Program-made: the position numbers and the translations under genes
Shown: one piece after another, positions 17,505-28,563 of the stretch
Numbering within the stretch: the first letter of the stretch is position 1
Layout: the number at the start of each line of letters is the position of its first letter
The notes under the pieces: generated by a model
Told to the model about the DNA's origin: nothing
Database searches by the model: none
Seen by the model: only the letters and a program-made list of their open reading frames with translations
Assembly: GCF_902497775.2 (NCBI RefSeq)
Contig: NZ_OZ024668.1
Coordinates: 4,014,326-4,078,325 of the forward strand
Direction of reading: 5' to 3'
Origin: Pseudomonas fluorescens
Lineage (GTDB): Bacteria > Pseudomonadota > Gammaproteobacteria > Pseudomonadales > Pseudomonadaceae
Length of the DNA: 64,000 nucleotides

Positions 17505-18113
17505 TTAGATCATTCCCTTCAGGCTGCGACGGATCAGCTCTTCGCTGCTCAGGCCCTTGGCATCCACGGCGGCTACCGCCTTGCTGGCTTCCTGGGGTTT
17601 ATAGCCCAGGGAAATCAGCGCACTGACGGCATCGGCCTCGGCGCTGGAAACGCTGGCAATCGGCAGTGGACCATTAGGCACAAGGGCAAACATGGCCGGG
17701 GAGGTTTCCCAAGCCTTGAAGCGGTCCTTGAGTTCGACCAGCAGGCGCTCGGCGGTCTTTTTACCAACCCCCGGCACCTTGACCAGGGCCGAAGCATCCT
17801 GGGCCTGGACACAGCGTACCAGTTCGTCGACCTCCAGGCCCGACATCAATGCCAGGGCCAGCTTTGGACCCACGCCATTGAGGCGGATCAGCTCACGAAA
17901 CAGCTCACGCTCGCGCTTTTCATGGAAGCCATACAGCAGATGGGCGTCCTCGCGCACCACCAGGTGGGTGTGCAAGGTCACCACTTCGCCGACCTTGGGC
18001 AGGCGGTACAGGGTGGTCATCGGCACTTCGAGCTCATAGCCCAGGCCGTTGACATCGACAATCAGGTGCGGCGGCTGTTTTTCAGCCAGGGTGCCGCGCA
18101 AACGTCCAATCAC
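17505..18113 (-). CDS. ruvA: Holliday junction DNA-binding protein RuvA
   Basis: A 202-residue protein with an N-terminal OB domain ([20 protein letters not shown]), tandem helix-hairpin-helix motifs ([31 protein letters not shown]) and a C-terminal RuvB-contacting domain ([16 protein letters not shown]). I choose a GTG start at 18113: it gives the family N-terminus (M)IGRLRG and the normal length, and AGGAAGGA lies about 7 bases upstream. Longer in-frame starts add 28 unrelated residues. Confidence 0.96.
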   Translation of the reverse strand: MIGRLRGTLAEKQPPHLIVDVNGLGYELEVPMTTLYRLPKVGEVVTLHTHLVVREDAHLLYGFHEKRERELFRELIRLNGVGPKLALALMSGLEVDELVRCVQAQDASALVKVPGVGKKTAERLLVELKDRFKAWETSPAMFALVPNGPLPIASVSSAEADAVSALISLGYKPQEASKAVAAVDAKGLSSEELIRRSLKGMI

Positions 18114-18221
18114 GTTCCGATCCTTCCTCATGGGTACCGGCAAGCGACCGGTCAACCCTAACAGCAAATGCAATGGCCGATGGCATTGCCTGGGCAAAAT
18201 TTGTTTCAGTAGATGATGCTA

Positions 18222-18746
18222 TCAGAGCCGCAAACGCCCGCTGCGACTACGCGCCGCGCCCAGGCCATGGGGCACCAGGCTTGAGCGGGTATGGGCATGG
18301 CACAAGGCGATGGCCAGGGCGTCGGAGGCGTCGATCTGCGGTTTCTGGGTCAGCTTGAGCAGGTGCATGACCATCATCTGCACTTGCTCCTTATTGGCCC
18401 CACCGGTGCCGGCAACCGCCTGCTTGACCTGGGTCGCGCTGTACTCGGCAATCTCCAGGCCCTCTTCGATGGCCGCGACGATAGCCGCGCCGCGGGCCTG
18501 GCCAAGCTTGAGCGCCGAATCGGCGTTGCGCGCCATGAACACCCGCTCGATGCCCATGGTGACCGGGCCGTGCTGGCGGATGATCTCGCGCACGCCGCGA
18601 AACACGATCTGCAAACGCTCCGGCAGCTCGCCGGCACCGGTGCGGATGCAACCGGAAGCCACGTACTCGCAGCCGCGCCCGGTGTGACGCACCACGCCGT
18701 AACCGGTGATGCGCGAACCGGGGTCGATGCCAAGAATCAGAGTCAT
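18222..18746 (-). CDS. ruvC: Holliday junction resolvase RuvC
   Basis: A 174-residue endonuclease that cuts Holliday junctions. Acidic catalytic residues are seen in [15 protein letters not shown] (Asp about 7), [13 protein letters not shown], and [14 protein letters not shown]. The ATG at 18746 gives the family N-terminus [10 protein letters not shown]. It is followed by ruvA and ruvB in the usual order. Confidence 0.97.
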   Translation of the reverse strand: MTLILGIDPGSRITGYGVVRHTGRGCEYVASGCIRTGAGELPERLQIVFRGVREIIRQHGPVTMGIERVFMARNADSALKLGQARGAAIVAAIEEGLEIAEYSATQVKQAVAGTGGANKEQVQMMVMHLLKLTQKPQIDASDALAIALCHAHTRSSLVPHGLGAARSRSGRLRL

Positions 18747-18863
18747 AACGCCTGCATACTCATTGACGCGTGATTGCGCCGTAATAAAAACAGAAGCCGG
18801 ACCGGCTTGCAGGTGCAATGCAACTGCAGGCGGATCCGGCCTCGGACAAACCAGAAGCGAAGC

Positions 18864-19610
18864 TTAGCCGAGCTGCTCCATGACTTCGTCAGGAATCTCG
18901 GCGTTGGAATAGACGTTCTGTACGTCGTCCAGGTCTTCAAGCATGTCGATCAGCTTGAGCACCTTTTGCGCGCCGTCCAGGTCGAGTTCGGCGCTGGTGG
19001 TCGGCTGCATGACGATTTCCGCGTCCGCAGCCTTGAAACCGGCTTCTTCCAGGGCATTGCGCACGGCATAAAAGCTGTTGAACGAGGTAAACACGTCGAA
19101 CGAGCCGTCGTCGTTACTGACCACGTCGTCGGCATCGGCTTCCATCGCCGCTTCCATCAGCGCGTCTTCGTCGACGCCAGCGGCAAAGCTGATCTGCCCC
19201 TTGCGCTCAAACAAGTAGGCCACCGAACCGTCGGTGCCCAGGTTGCCGCCGCATTTGCTGAAGGCATGGCGCACAGCGGCTGCGGTACGGTTGCGGTTGT
19301 CGGTCATGGCCTCGACCATGACCGCCACGCCACCCGGGCCGTAGCCTTCGTAGCTGAGCTCTTCGACGTTGTCGGCTTCGGCCGTGCCAGCACCACGGGC
19401 AACCGCCCGGTCGATGATGTCGCGGCTCATGTTCGCTCCCAGCGCCTTGTCCAGGGCCAGGCGCAAGCGCGGGTTGGAGGCTGGATCGCCGCCGCCCTGT
19501 TTGGCCGCAACGGTCAGCTCACGAATCCACTTGGTGAAGACCTTGCCTCGCTTGGCATCCTGGCGCTCTTTGCGGTGCTTGATGTTTGCCCACTTGGAAT
19601 GACCAGCCAT
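18864..19610 (-). CDS. yebC: YebC/PmpR family regulator
   Basis: A 248-residue cytosolic protein with the family N-terminus [20 protein letters not shown] and the central [19 protein letters not shown]. YebC-family members are DNA-binding regulators (PmpR in P. aeruginosa represses quinolone quorum sensing), and some help ribosomes through proline-rich stretches; which role applies here is not shown. It sits between aspS and ruvC, its usual place in gammaproteobacteria. Confidence 0.96.
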   Translation of the reverse strand: MAGHSKWANIKHRKERQDAKRGKVFTKWIRELTVAAKQGGGDPASNPRLRLALDKALGANMSRDIIDRAVARGAGTAEADNVEELSYEGYGPGGVAVMVEAMTDNRNRTAAAVRHAFSKCGGNLGTDGSVAYLFERKGQISFAAGVDEDALMEAAMEADADDVVSNDDGSFDVFTSFNSFYAVRNALEEAGFKAADAEIVMQPTTSAELDLDGAQKVLKLIDMLEDLDDVQNVYSNAEIPDEVMEQLG

Positions 19611-19731
19611 AACGCACTCCGAATCCTTTGTAACAATGCCACGCCACGGCCGTGCTCACGCCCGGCCGAGACCTTGAAATTCATGCGCCTTAACGCAAAG
19701 GCGCATCCATATGGATGCGCCCGGGGCCTGC

Positions 19732-21507
19732 TTACTCAGCCTTGGGCTGTTCGCGCAGGCGGATATGCAACTCACGCAGGGCCTTGGCATCGACCAGGCC
19801 AGGGGCCTGGGTCATGACGCACGCAGCGCTCTGGGTTTTCGGGAAGGCAATGACTTCGCGAATCGACTGGGCGCCGGTCATCAGCATCACCAGACGGTCA
19901 AGGCCGAAGGCCAGGCCGCCATGCGGCGGTGCGCCAAACTTCAGGGCGTCGAGCAGGAAGCCGAATTTCTCTTCCTGTTCACCCGCTTCGATGCCCAGCA
20001 GACGGAAGACCGCCTGCTGCATCTCTTTGCGGTGGATACGGATCGAACCGCCACCCAGTTCGGTGCCGTTGAGGACCATGTCGTAAGCACGCGACAGCGC
20101 GGTGGCCGGGTTGGCCTCCAGCTCTTCGGGGCTGCACTTTGGCGCGGTGAACGGGTGGTGCAATGCAGTGAAGCTGCCGTCGTCGTTCTCTTCGAACATC
20201 GGGAAGTCGACCACCCACATCGGGGCCCACTCGCAGGTGTGCAGGTTGAAATCGTTACCAACCTTGATACGCAGGGCGCCCAGCGCTTCGCTGACGATCT
20301 TGGCCTTGTCGGCGCCGAAGAACACGATGTCGCCATCGACCGCGCCAACGCGATCGAGGATCACGTTGAGGTTGGCCTCAGGGATGTTCTTGACGATCGG
20401 CGACTGCAGGCCTTCAACGCCCTTGGCGCGCTCGTTGACCTTGATGTAGGCCAGGCCCTTGGCACCGTAGATGCCGACGAACTTGGTGTACTCGTCGATG
20501 CGGCTGCGCGGCATGCTCGCGCCACCTGGCACGCGCAGGGCGGCAACACGGCTCTTCGGATCGTTGGCCGGGCCGCTGAATACCTTGAATTCGACTTCCT
20601 TGAGCTGATCGGCAACGTCGACCAGTTCCAGCGGGTTACGCAGGTCTGGCTTGTCGGAGCCGTAGCGACGCATGGCTTCTTCGAAGGTCATGTGCGGGAA
20701 TTCGCCGAACTCCAGGTCCAGGACTTCCTTGAACAGCTTGCGGATCATGCTTTCGGTCAGGCCCATGATCTCGGACTCATCGAGGAAGCTGGTCTCGATG
20801 TCGATCTGGGTGAATTCTGGCTGACGGTCGGCGCGCAGGTCTTCGTCGCGGAAGCACTTGGCGATCTGGTAGTAGCGGTCGAAACCGGCAACCATCAGCA
20901 GTTGCTTGAACAGCTGAGGCGATTGCGGCAGGGCGAAGAAGCTGCCGGCGTGGGTGCGGCTCGGCACCAGGTAGTCACGCGCGCCTTCAGGCGTGGCACG
21001 GGTGAGAATCGGCGTTTCGACGTCGAGGAAGCCGTTTTCGTCGAGGAAGCGGCGGATGCTGGTGGTGATGCGCGAACGCAGACGCAGCTTCTCGGCCATT
21101 TCCGGACGACGCAGGTCGATGAAGCGATAGCGCAGGCGGGTTTCCTCACCAACGTCGGAGTACTCGTTGAGCGGGAACGGCGGGGTTTCCGCTTCGTTGA
21201 GCACGGTCAGCTCGTAACCCAGCACTTCGATGGCGCCAGAAGCCATGTTGGCGTTGACTGCGCCAGCCGGACGCGGACGTACCTTACCGGTGATCTGCAC
21301 CACGTATTCGCTGCGCACGCGGTCGGCGGCGGCGAAGCTGTCTGCGCGATCCGGATCGAAGACGACCTGGGCCATGCCTTCGCGATCACGGATATCGAGG
21401 AAAATCACCCCGCCGTGGTCGCGGCGACGATGGACCCATCCGCAAAGGGTAATTTCCTGACCTTCCAGGCTCTCGTTCAGTTGGCCGCAATAATGGCTGC
21501 GCATCAT
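19732..21507 (-). CDS. aspS: aspartate-tRNA ligase AspS
   Basis: A 591-residue class II aminoacyl-tRNA synthetase. It has an N-terminal OB anticodon-binding domain ([20 protein letters not shown]), motif 2 [19 protein letters not shown], a GAD insertion domain (about 290-420) and motif 3 [13 protein letters not shown]. Pseudomonas enzymes of this type are often non-discriminating (also charging tRNA-Asn), which sequence reading alone cannot decide. The MMRSHYCG start at 21507 is preferred; an ATG eight codons earlier is possible. Confidence 0.97.
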   Translation of the reverse strand: MMRSHYCGQLNESLEGQEITLCGWVHRRRDHGGVIFLDIRDREGMAQVVFDPDRADSFAAADRVRSEYVVQITGKVRPRPAGAVNANMASGAIEVLGYELTVLNEAETPPFPLNEYSDVGEETRLRYRFIDLRRPEMAEKLRLRSRITTSIRRFLDENGFLDVETPILTRATPEGARDYLVPSRTHAGSFFALPQSPQLFKQLLMVAGFDRYYQIAKCFRDEDLRADRQPEFTQIDIETSFLDESEIMGLTESMIRKLFKEVLDLEFGEFPHMTFEEAMRRYGSDKPDLRNPLELVDVADQLKEVEFKVFSGPANDPKSRVAALRVPGGASMPRSRIDEYTKFVGIYGAKGLAYIKVNERAKGVEGLQSPIVKNIPEANLNVILDRVGAVDGDIVFFGADKAKIVSEALGALRIKVGNDFNLHTCEWAPMWVVDFPMFEENDDGSFTALHHPFTAPKCSPEELEANPATALSRAYDMVLNGTELGGGSIRIHRKEMQQAVFRLLGIEAGEQEEKFGFLLDALKFGAPPHGGLAFGLDRLVMLMTGAQSIREVIAFPKTQSAACVMTQAPGLVDAKALRELHIRLREQPKAE

Positions 21508-21600
21508 GATGGTGGTTTCGCTTCTCGTCATTCGTATGTTCAGTGGAGGCCTTGCAGCCCCAAAGGGCTAATAGTGCAAGACCCTGCCGGTGCAATCAAC

Positions 21601-21822
21601 TCAGTCGGCCTTGTCGCCGCCTGCCAGGTTCTTTTTCGCACCGGTCTTGAAGTCGGTTTCGTACCAGCCGGTACCACCCAGGCGGAAACCCGGGGCCGAG
21701 ATCAGCTTCTTCAGCGCTGGCTGCTCACACGCCGGGCAATCGGTCAGCGGCGCGGCGCTGAGCTTCTGGAGGACTTCCATCTGGTGGTTGCAGGAAGCAC
21801 ATTGATAGTCGTACATGGGCAT
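21601..21822 (-). CDS. FmdB-family zinc ribbon protein
   Basis: A 73-residue protein with a zinc ribbon formed by CASC (about 8-11) and CPAC (about 34-37) and the family N-terminus MPMYDYQCASCNHQMEVLQK. The tail is basic and polar. The family is ubiquitous upstream of aspS in Pseudomonas and its biochemical role is not established. It lies 93 bases before aspS on the same strand. Confidence 0.93.
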   Translation of the reverse strand: MPMYDYQCASCNHQMEVLQKLSAAPLTDCPACEQPALKKLISAPGFRLGGTGWYETDFKTGAKKNLAGGDKAD

Positions 21823-21915
21823 AGGCGTGTCTCGTTAACCACAGCGCAGGCTGGTTCAGGCAGTAAAGCGCGGGATTATATATGGTTAAGGAGTGCTGTG
21901 CAGCCCGGCAACCGA

Positions 21916-22245
21916 CTAGCGTGCCACCGGCAACCCCAGCAGATAGACCACGCAGACCACGCGGATCAGCCCACTGAAATTTTTTACCCCGCCGTGACGC
22001 AGGTGGACCTCACGGTCAATATACGACAGCACTGCGTTGACCGAGCACTGGTTGGCCTGGGCGATGCGTTCGAGAATAGTCCAGTAGATCTCTTCCAGGC
22101 GCAGACAGGTGGCAAAACCGTTGAGGCGTACCGACCGTGATAGCGGCTGGGCCAGACCCATATTGAAATTTGCCTCGAAAGGATCGATGCCGTCCTTGTG
22201 CGGCGCGCTGGCTGCGCGCCCCGTGCGATTCATCCATGCCGACAT
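21916..22245 (-). CDS. ribbon-helix-helix domain protein
   Basis: A 109-residue protein with a C-terminal RHH_4-type region: SRSVRLNGFATCLRLEEIYW, then a helix with SVNAVLSYIDREVHL, then KNFSGLIRVVCVVYL. Such domains usually bind DNA as dimers, so a small regulator is likely, but the target is unknown. I start at 22245 (MSAWMNRTG); the open frame continues to 22404, but that part has a non-protein-like composition. The ribosome site is weak. Confidence 0.72.
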   Translation of the reverse strand: MSAWMNRTGRAASAPHKDGIDPFEANFNMGLAQPLSRSVRLNGFATCLRLEEIYWTILERIAQANQCSVNAVLSYIDREVHLRHGGVKNFSGLIRVVCVVYLLGLPVAR

Positions 22246-22429
22246 AGTCGTACCACGCCACTTTATTAACCGGGAAACAAACCCACGTGTGTTGTGCACA
22301 CGGGAACATGCCCTTAATAAAGCGCCGTGCCACGGGACGGTGCCAGCAGACTCACTCACTCTGCGCGTAGGAATACTCGGTAATAACCCCGGCACTTGAA
22401 ACACCGGAAACTACTTCCGCATTAAACAC

Positions 22430-22462
22430 AACGCCCGAACTTAACGGCTAAGTTCGGGCGTT
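22430..22462 (-). terminator. intrinsic terminator after dps
   Basis: Perfect 14-base arms AACGCCCGAACTTA and TAAGTTCGGGCGTT with a five-base loop, 26 bases past the dps stop. The T-rich tail on the minus strand is short. Confidence 0.75.
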
Positions 22463-22487
22463 GTCACCACGCTCCAAAACGCGAAGG

Positions 22488-22961
22488 TCACTTGCCTTCG
22501 AGTAATGAACGCAACATCCAGGCGGTTTTTTCATGCACCTGCATGCGCTGGGTGAGCAGGTCGGCCGTCGGCTCGTCGCTGACCTTGTCGAGCAGCGGGA
22601 AAATGCTGCGCGCCGTGCGGGTGACCGCTTCCTGGCCTTCGACCAATTGTTTGATCATTTCTTCGGCAGCCGGTACGCCCTCTTCTTCTTTAATAGAAGA
22701 CAGACGCGCATAGATCGAATAAGCCCCCGGCGCCGGAAAGCCCAGCGCGCGAATACGCTCGGCGATCGAATCGACCGCCAGGGCCAGCTCGTTGTATTGC
22801 TCTTCGAACATCAAGTGCAAGGTACGAAACGCCGGGCCGGTGACGTTCCAGTGGAAGTTGTGGGTCTTCAGATAAAGTACGTAGGTATCCGACAACAGGC
22901 GCGACAAACCATCGACGATGGACTTGCGATCTTCTTCGCTGATACCGATATCGATTGCCAT
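22488..22961 (-). CDS. dps: Dps family DNA-protecting ferritin
   Basis: A 157-residue ferritin-like protein. Dps shells oxidise and store iron with peroxide and shield DNA in starved cells. The inter-subunit ferroxidase ligands are visible in [14 protein letters not shown] (His about 34 and 38) and in [20 protein letters not shown] (Glu about 54, Asp about 64). The length and the four-helix pattern are normal. There is a GGAAAGGGGAA ribosome site upstream. No Fur or OxyR site was confirmed. Confidence 0.92.
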   Translation of the reverse strand: MAIDIGISEEDRKSIVDGLSRLLSDTYVLYLKTHNFHWNVTGPAFRTLHLMFEEQYNELALAVDSIAERIRALGFPAPGAYSIYARLSSIKEEEGVPAAEEMIKQLVEGQEAVTRTARSIFPLLDKVSDEPTADLLTQRMQVHEKTAWMLRSLLEGK

Positions 22962-23258
22962 GTAGTTCCCCTTTCCTTAGTGCTTGCTGATCAAGCGGGT
23001 ACAAACCACTGTACCAAGAGTTTTCCACCCCTGCAGCCTCATGCCTGCGACACAGGGCTGCAGGCCGCGCGACACACGGTTGCCCGCTGATTTGAGAAGC
23101 CCGGGGCTTTGCTGTTAAATAGGCAGCGTGCCGCCCGCGCCGATTGTCATTGCCCGGGCGCATAGGCTGGCCTTTTCACGTTTTTGCGCTTTTTGACCCG
23201 TGCGCGCCGTGAAGCCAGCTCTTCCTGTGATCCGCCTTATCAATGTGAGCCAACCAAC

Positions 23259-23846
23259 ATGTTCAAGATCGTCCACCTGTTGACGGGCGTTGCAGCTTTG
23301 CTGCTGTCCTTCATACCCAGCCTGAGAACCGAAGCCATTCCCTTCCTGCAGCAACCGGAGGCCGTTTTCCTCGCGCTCTTCGGCCTGCTCAACCTGCTCA
23401 TCGCCCCGGTGCTCCCGCAGCACTATCGGGGTGCCCGCCAGCAACTGCAGCGCGCTGCCAGTGCTTTGCTGGTCGCTGCCGTGATCCTGCAGACCGTGAC
23501 CCTGCTGGCCCGTCCCGAGCTCGGCAACCTGCCGGCCCTGGCCTGCGCCCTGCTGGCCACCGTCCTGCACCTGACTGCCGGCTTTGCCAAAAGCGCTGCG
23601 GCCCGCAGCCACAACACTCAGTACGACATGTCCAATCGCGATACCGGTACCGTGAAGTGGTTCAACACCTCCAAGGGTTTCGGCTTTATCTCCCGCGATT
23701 CGGGCGATGACATCTTCGTCCACTTTCGCGCCATTCGCGGCGAAGGCCACCGCGTGCTGGTCGAAGGGCAACGCGTCGAGTTCTCGGTGATGAACCGCGA
23801 CAAGGGCCTGCAGGCCGAAGACGTGATCGCCGCCCCGCGGCGCTGA
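23259..23846 (+). CDS. membrane-anchored cold-shock domain protein
   Basis: A 195-residue protein in two parts. Residues 1-115 have about four hydrophobic segments ([67 protein letters not shown]). Residues 124-195 form a complete cold-shock domain with both RNA-binding motifs ([16 protein letters not shown] and DIFVHF). The frame is continuous, so the nucleic-acid-binding domain is fused to a membrane region. A soluble form could also be made from the internal ATG at 23628 (MSNRDTG). The start at 23259 has only a weak ribosome site. A terminator follows. Confidence 0.85.
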   Translation: MFKIVHLLTGVAALLLSFIPSLRTEAIPFLQQPEAVFLALFGLLNLLIAPVLPQHYRGARQQLQRAASALLVAAVILQTVTLLARPELGNLPALACALLATVLHLTAGFAKSAAARSHNTQYDMSNRDTGTVKWFNTSKGFGFISRDSGDDIFVHFRAIRGEGHRVLVEGQRVEFSVMNRDKGLQAEDVIAAPRR

Positions 23847-23857
23847 TCGACCGAAAC

Positions 23858-23897
23858 AAAAAACCGCGACGGCATCACTGCCCATCGCGGTTTTTTT
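23858..23897. terminator. bidirectional intrinsic terminator
   Basis: AAACCGCGA and TCGCGGTTT arms with A and T runs on both sides, between the cold-shock gene and convergent slyX. Confidence 0.88.
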
Positions 23898-23908
23898 ACA
23901 CCCCGGAA

Positions 23909-24115
23909 TCAGTAATGAGGCGGCGGCGCTTCTTCTTCACTCGCCTCGTACTGGCCGACCATTTCTTCGTAGCGCTTGAGCAGCGCCGCCATCTGCAACT
24001 GCAGGCGCTCAACGACCCGCTGCTGCTCGACCAGCACATCATTCAAGGCCAGCAAGGTATCATCCTGAAAGGCCAGCCGGCTTTCCAACTCGGTCACTCG
24101 TGCTTCAAGCGTCAT
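23909..24115 (-). CDS. slyX: SlyX family protein
   Basis: A 68-residue, almost wholly coiled-coil protein ([40 protein letters not shown]) ending in the family tail PPPHY. SlyX has no established function despite wide conservation. It starts three bases after the stop of the HIT-protein gene, so the two are co-transcribed. Confidence 0.93.
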   Translation of the reverse strand: MTLEARVTELESRLAFQDDTLLALNDVLVEQQRVVERLQLQMAALLKRYEEMVGQYEASEEEAPPPHY

Positions 24116-24118
24116 GAT

Positions 24119-24544
24119 TCAAGCCTCCACGAACTGAAAGTCGTCAACCAATACCTCGGCAAGACGCAAACGGATATCAGCCAACTGTTGCGGCGAATAT
24201 TCAATTGCAGGCTTATTGCCCCACACAGGCGCCGGCCAGGCCGGATCAGTGCGACGACGAACAATCACGTGCATATGTAGCTGGCTAACTACATTACCGA
24301 GGGTTGCCACATTCATCTTGTCGGCGGCAAAGGTGTCCTTGAGGATCTGTGCCAAGGCTGTTGTTTCTTTCCAGAGTTGCTGCTGGTCGCTGTCATCAAG
24401 TTGAAACAATTCGCTGATATCCGTACGGCGCGGCACCAGGATAAACCAGGGATAGTTGCCATCCTTGCTCAGCAACAGGCGGCAAAGAGGGAAGTCCCCC
24501 AGGCACAAGGTGTCTTGTTGAAGACGTTGATCAAGAACAAACAC
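24119..24544 (-). CDS. HIT-domain nucleotide-binding protein
   Basis: A 141-residue protein of the histidine-triad superfamily, with FILVPRRTDISELFQLDD and VVSQLHMHVIVRRRTDPAWP. The triad reads Q-L-H-M-H-V, so the first His is replaced by Gln as in one bacterial subgroup, while the two His that include the catalytic one remain. HIT enzymes hydrolyse or transfer nucleoside monophosphates. The substrate is unknown. Followed directly by slyX. Confidence 0.9.
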   Translation of the reverse strand: MFVLDQRLQQDTLCLGDFPLCRLLLSKDGNYPWFILVPRRTDISELFQLDDSDQQQLWKETTALAQILKDTFAADKMNVATLGNVVSQLHMHVIVRRRTDPAWPAPVWGNKPAIEYSPQQLADIRLRLAEVLVDDFQFVEA

Positions 24545-25354
24545 TGCGAAATCTCCTACAACAGCTTAATACCTTGCTCACACAGCACCCCTGTGAGCCA
24601 CTGCCAGCAGGATACTCCTGATCGATCACCACGGCATTGCCTGCTGCCTTATAAATGAAGAGATGCACCGCTTTGGCCCCTCATACAGGCCAAAAAGGCC
24701 CGCGCACGAGCGGGTGTTACGCTGCCTGAGCGAGAAAACGCTACTTTTCGCACCAAAATAAAGCCATCCATCCGCGCTTTGCTCACCGAACATCCACAAA
24801 CTACTCAGCTTTAGCCTTTCACGGTAACGCTTTGACTTTACGGGCAACTTTTATCCTTATTCCATTGGGATCGGCGACCGCGAAGCAAAGGTTCTTTGAC
24901 CCCCGGTTTCTCGGCACCGGAGGGCCATGGGGCGGCGGAAAAGTGAAAATTTCGTGAAGCTGCTCGATTTTGTGCACGCTTGTTGCATTGTCATACGCCA
25001 CAGTCGGCACGCCATCTGCATTGATGCAGTGAGCGGCGACAAATAACAACAGCTGCATGGGTTAACCAGGGAGTTTCGGGGGGGCAAGGGCTAGATTGTT
25101 TTTACCTATCCTTAATCCGCCTGAAACAGCGCTGGAGTTGTACGGCCCGCGAAACCCGGGGCGTGGTTTGCGACAAGGACATAACTGTTAGCGACATGAC
25201 CGTAAAGTTACCGAAAGGTTCTCGACAGGCATATCGCCAACGCTGGTCAGCGTGATATACATTTCCGCCGACACAAAAAGAAAGAGCCGCACTGTATAAA
25301 AAAACCAAACAGTGACGGCAGTACTCTTCCTAAAAACCAAAGGAGCAAATCACG
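24545..25354. other. 810-base intergenic region upstream of the OprD-type porin
   Basis: No convincing gene is seen. Small open frames exist; one on the minus strand (24819-25058) ends with LCFAVADPNGIRIKV, faintly like a VOC-domain end, but lacks a ribosome site and the rest of the fold. Near 25190 the motif GACATAAC/GACATGAC occurs twice, 15 bases apart, and CGCTGGTCAGCG at 25240-25251 is a small palindrome that could be an operator. The porin has a clear AGGAG site, so a long leader is likely. Confidence 0.4.
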
Positions 25355-26659
25355 ATGCGCGTGATGAAGTGGAGCATAATCGCCCTGGCTGTTGCAGCCG
25401 GCACCTCGCAGATGGCAGTGGCCTCTTCTCAGGATGAGTCCAAGGGCTTTGTTGAAGACAGCAAACTCAATGTCAAAACCCGCATGCTGTATTTCAGCCG
25501 CGACTTCCGCAATGTGCCTAACGACGAGCAGAGCCGCGTTGAAGAAACCGGCCTGGGCTTCCTCGGCACCTTCGAGTCGGGCTTTACCCAAGGCACCATC
25601 GGTGTCGGCGTCGACGCCATCGGCATGCTCGGCCTGAAACTGGACAGCGGCAAGGGTCGCGCCGGCACCGGTCAGTTCCCGCTGGGCGAAGATGGCCGTT
25701 CGCAAGACTCGTTCTCCGAAGGTGGTGCAGCGGTCAAGTTCCGCATCTCCGACACCGTGCTGAAATACGGCACCCAGTTCACCGCCCTTCCGGTCCTGGC
25801 CACCGACGACAGCCGCCTACTGCCTGAAACCGTCGAAGGTTTCCTGGTCACCAGCAAGGAAATCAAAGGCCTTGAGCTGAATGCCGGTCACTTCACCGCC
25901 CTGAATGCGCAATCGCAGTCTTACCACGACAGTATCGGTGGCAAGAACCGTACTACCTGGATCAAGAACCCTGGCCTGACTCAAGCTGACGTTTTCGGCG
26001 GCACCTATGCCTTCACCGATACCCTGAGCACCAGCCTCTACTACTCCAAGGTCGAAGACTACTGGCGCAAATACTACGCCAACGTCAACTGGGCACTGCC
26101 GATCAGCGACAATCAAGGCCTGGTGTTCGACTTCAACATCTATGACACCAAGAGCGACGGCGCGGGCAACGTTACCGCCTTCGATGGTGACAAGCTTGAT
26201 AACCGCGCGTTCAGCCTGTCGGGCGCCTACAGCATTGGCGCGCATACCTTCACCCTGGCCTACCAGAAAGTTACCGGTGACGGCGACTATGCCTACGGCA
26301 TCGACGGCGGCGGCACCATTTTCCTGGCCAACTCCATCGCCCGTTCCGACTTCAACGCCGAAGACGAGAAGTCCTACCAGGCTCGTTACGACCTGAACTT
26401 CGCCGAATACGGCGTTCCAGGCCTGACCTTCATGACCCGTTATGTCAAAGGTACCGGCGCCAACGTTGCAGGCACCGACAACGGCAAGGAATGGGAACGC
26501 GACATCGAGGCCAAGTACGTCCTGCAGGAAGGTCCGGCCAAAGACCTGAGCTTCCGTGTACGTCAAGCCACCTACCGTTCCGGCGACGGCGTTTACTACG
26601 GTTCGCCATCGATCGACGAACTGCGCCTGATCGTCGAGTACCCGCTGAGCATCCTGTAA
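25355..26659 (+). CDS. OprD-family outer-membrane porin
   Basis: A 434-residue porin with a signal peptide (about 1-24), the family start [20 protein letters not shown] and the C-terminal strand [12 protein letters not shown]. Further motifs are [19 protein letters not shown] and [20 protein letters not shown]. OprD-type channels are substrate-selective, taking up basic amino acids, dipeptides or carboxylates; the subclass here is not certain. The ribosome site is AAAGGAG. A terminator follows and proS lies downstream, the same order as in other P. putida-group genomes. Confidence 0.92.
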   Translation: MRVMKWSIIALAVAAGTSQMAVASSQDESKGFVEDSKLNVKTRMLYFSRDFRNVPNDEQSRVEETGLGFLGTFESGFTQGTIGVGVDAIGMLGLKLDSGKGRAGTGQFPLGEDGRSQDSFSEGGAAVKFRISDTVLKYGTQFTALPVLATDDSRLLPETVEGFLVTSKEIKGLELNAGHFTALNAQSQSYHDSIGGKNRTTWIKNPGLTQADVFGGTYAFTDTLSTSLYYSKVEDYWRKYYANVNWALPISDNQGLVFDFNIYDTKSDGAGNVTAFDGDKLDNRAFSLSGAYSIGAHTFTLAYQKVTGDGDYAYGIDGGGTIFLANSIARSDFNAEDEKSYQARYDLNFAEYGVPGLTFMTRYVKGTGANVAGTDNGKEWERDIEAKYVLQEGPAKDLSFRVRQATYRSGDGVYYGSPSIDELRLIVEYPLSIL

Positions 26660-26691
26660 ACCTTAGGGTTTCAGTATCCCCAGTACGAAAG

Positions 26692-26716
26692 AGCCCGGCA
26701 CTGCCGGGCTTTTTCT
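26692..26716 (+). terminator. intrinsic terminator after the porin gene
   Basis: AGCCCGGC, a three-base loop, GCCGGGCT and then TTTTCTT. Confidence 0.92.
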
Positions 26717-26829
26717 TGTCTGAATTCGGGCTGACAACGCCTTCGTGCTCCGGCATCCTGTACGCCACCGAATCGCCCCCGTACAATGCGGGGTCATTTA
26801 AAGTCTTAAGCAACCGACAACGGCCTACC

Positions 26830-28545
26830 ATGCGCACCAGTCAATATTTGCTCGCTACTCAAAAAGAAACCCCTTCCGACGCGGTCGTCATCAGCCACCA
26901 GCTGATGCTGCGTGCCGGCATGATCCGCAAGCTCGCATCCGGCCTTTATACCTGGCTGCCGATGGGCCTGCGGGTAATGCGCAAGGTCGAAGCCGTGGTC
27001 CGCGAGGAAATGAACGCCGCTGGCGCCCTTGAAGTGCTGATGCCGGCCATCCAGCCTGCCGAGCTGTGGCAGGAGTCAGGCCGCTGGGAACAGTACGGGC
27101 CTGAGCTGCTGCGCCTCAAGGACCGTCACGGTCGCGAGTTCTGCGTGGGCCCGACCCACGAAGAGGTCATCACCGACCTGGCCCGCAACGAACTCAACAG
27201 CTATAAACAGCTGCCGCTGAACATGTACCAGATCCAGACCAAATTCCGTGACGAGATCCGTCCGCGCTTCGGCCTGATGCGTGGTCGCGAGTTCATCATG
27301 AAGGACGCCTACTCGTTCCATGCCGATCCGGCTTCCCTGCAGGAAACCTACGATCGCATGCACCTGGCCTACAGCAACATCTTTACCCGCCTGGGCCTGG
27401 ACTTCCGCCCAGTGCAGGCCGACACCGGCTCGATCGGTGGCAGCTACTCCCACGAATTCCACGTGCTGGCCGAGTCCGGTGAAGACGATGTGATCTTCAG
27501 CGACAGCTCCGACTACGCCGCCAACATCGAGAAGGCCGAGGCCATCCCACGGGAAACCGTGCGCCCGGCGCCGAGCGAAGAGCTGCGCCTGGTCGACACC
27601 CCGGACGCCAAGACCATCACCCAGTTGGTCGACAACTATGGCCTGGCGATCGAAAAGACCGTCAAGACCCTGATCGTCCACGCCGCCGAAGAAGGCAAGC
27701 TGATTGCCCTGATCGTCCGTGGCGACCACGAACTCAACGAAATCAAGGCCGCCAACCTGCCAGAGGTTGCCAGCCCGCTGGTCATGGCCACCGATGAAGA
27801 ACTGCGCGACGCCATTGGCGCCGGCGCCGGTTCCCTCGGCCCGCTGAACCTGCCGCTGCCGTGCATCATCGACCGCTCGGTCGCGCTGATGAGCGACTTC
27901 GGCATCGGTGCCAACATCGACGACAAGCACTACTTCGGCGTCAACTGGGAGCGTGACCTGCCGGTTCCGCAAGTGGCCGACCTGCGCAACGTCGTCGAAG
28001 GCGACCCAAGCCCCGATGGCCAGGGTACCCTGGTGATCAAGCGCGGCATCGAAGTCGGGCACATCTTCCAGCTCGGCACCAAGTACAGCGAAGCCCTCAA
28101 GTGCCAGGTACTGGGTGAGAACGGCAAGCCGGTGACCCTGAGCATGGGTTGCTACGGTATCGGCGTATCGCGCGTGGTTGCCGCTGCCATCGAGCAGAAC
28201 TACGACGAAAACGGCATTATCTGGAGCGATGCCCTGGCACCCTTCCAGATCGCCCTGGTACCGCTGCGCTACGAAACCGAACAGGTTCGCGAAGCCACCG
28301 ACAAGTTGTATGCCGAGCTGACCGCTGCCGGTTTCGAAGTGCTGCTGGACGACCGTGACAAGAAGACCAGCCCGGGGATCAAGTTCGCCGACATGGAACT
28401 GATCGGTATTCCGCACCGCATCGTCATCAGCGATCGCGGCCTGGCCGACGGCAACCTGGAATACAAGCACCGCACCGAGCGTGACGCACAGCCGCTGCCA
28501 GTGGCCGAGGTGCTGTCGTTCCTGCAAGCCCGCATTCGTCGCTAA
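26830..28545 (+). CDS. proS: proline-tRNA ligase ProS
   Basis: A 571-residue class II aminoacyl-tRNA synthetase of the bacterial type. It has the N-terminal [19 protein letters not shown], the catalytic motifs [19 protein letters not shown] and [20 protein letters not shown], and an internal YbaK/INS editing domain (about 240-385, containing [20 protein letters not shown]) that hydrolyses Ala-tRNA-Pro. The C-terminal anticodon-binding domain is complete. A lipoprotein gene follows after 18 bases. Confidence 0.97.
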   Translation: MRTSQYLLATQKETPSDAVVISHQLMLRAGMIRKLASGLYTWLPMGLRVMRKVEAVVREEMNAAGALEVLMPAIQPAELWQESGRWEQYGPELLRLKDRHGREFCVGPTHEEVITDLARNELNSYKQLPLNMYQIQTKFRDEIRPRFGLMRGREFIMKDAYSFHADPASLQETYDRMHLAYSNIFTRLGLDFRPVQADTGSIGGSYSHEFHVLAESGEDDVIFSDSSDYAANIEKAEAIPRETVRPAPSEELRLVDTPDAKTITQLVDNYGLAIEKTVKTLIVHAAEEGKLIALIVRGDHELNEIKAANLPEVASPLVMATDEELRDAIGAGAGSLGPLNLPLPCIIDRSVALMSDFGIGANIDDKHYFGVNWERDLPVPQVADLRNVVEGDPSPDGQGTLVIKRGIEVGHIFQLGTKYSEALKCQVLGENGKPVTLSMGCYGIGVSRVVAAAIEQNYDENGIIWSDALAPFQIALVPLRYETEQVREATDKLYAELTAAGFEVLLDDRDKKTSPGIKFADMELIGIPHRIVISDRGLADGNLEYKHRTERDAQPLPVAEVLSFLQARIRR

Positions 28546-28563
28546 GCCAACGCAAGAGTAATC

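Noticed and set aside
16290..18161. 623-codon open frame on the plus strand
   Set aside because: It is antisense to ruvA-ruvB. Its composition is that of a mirrored coding strand.
19711..22140. 809-codon open frame on the plus strand
   Set aside because: It is antisense to aspS and fmdB, both certain. It has no ribosome site or recognisable protein motif.
24819..25058. 79-codon minus-strand frame with a VOC-like ending
   Set aside because: It lacks a ribosome site and the rest of the fold. At most it is a gene remnant, so it is mentioned only under the intergenic region.
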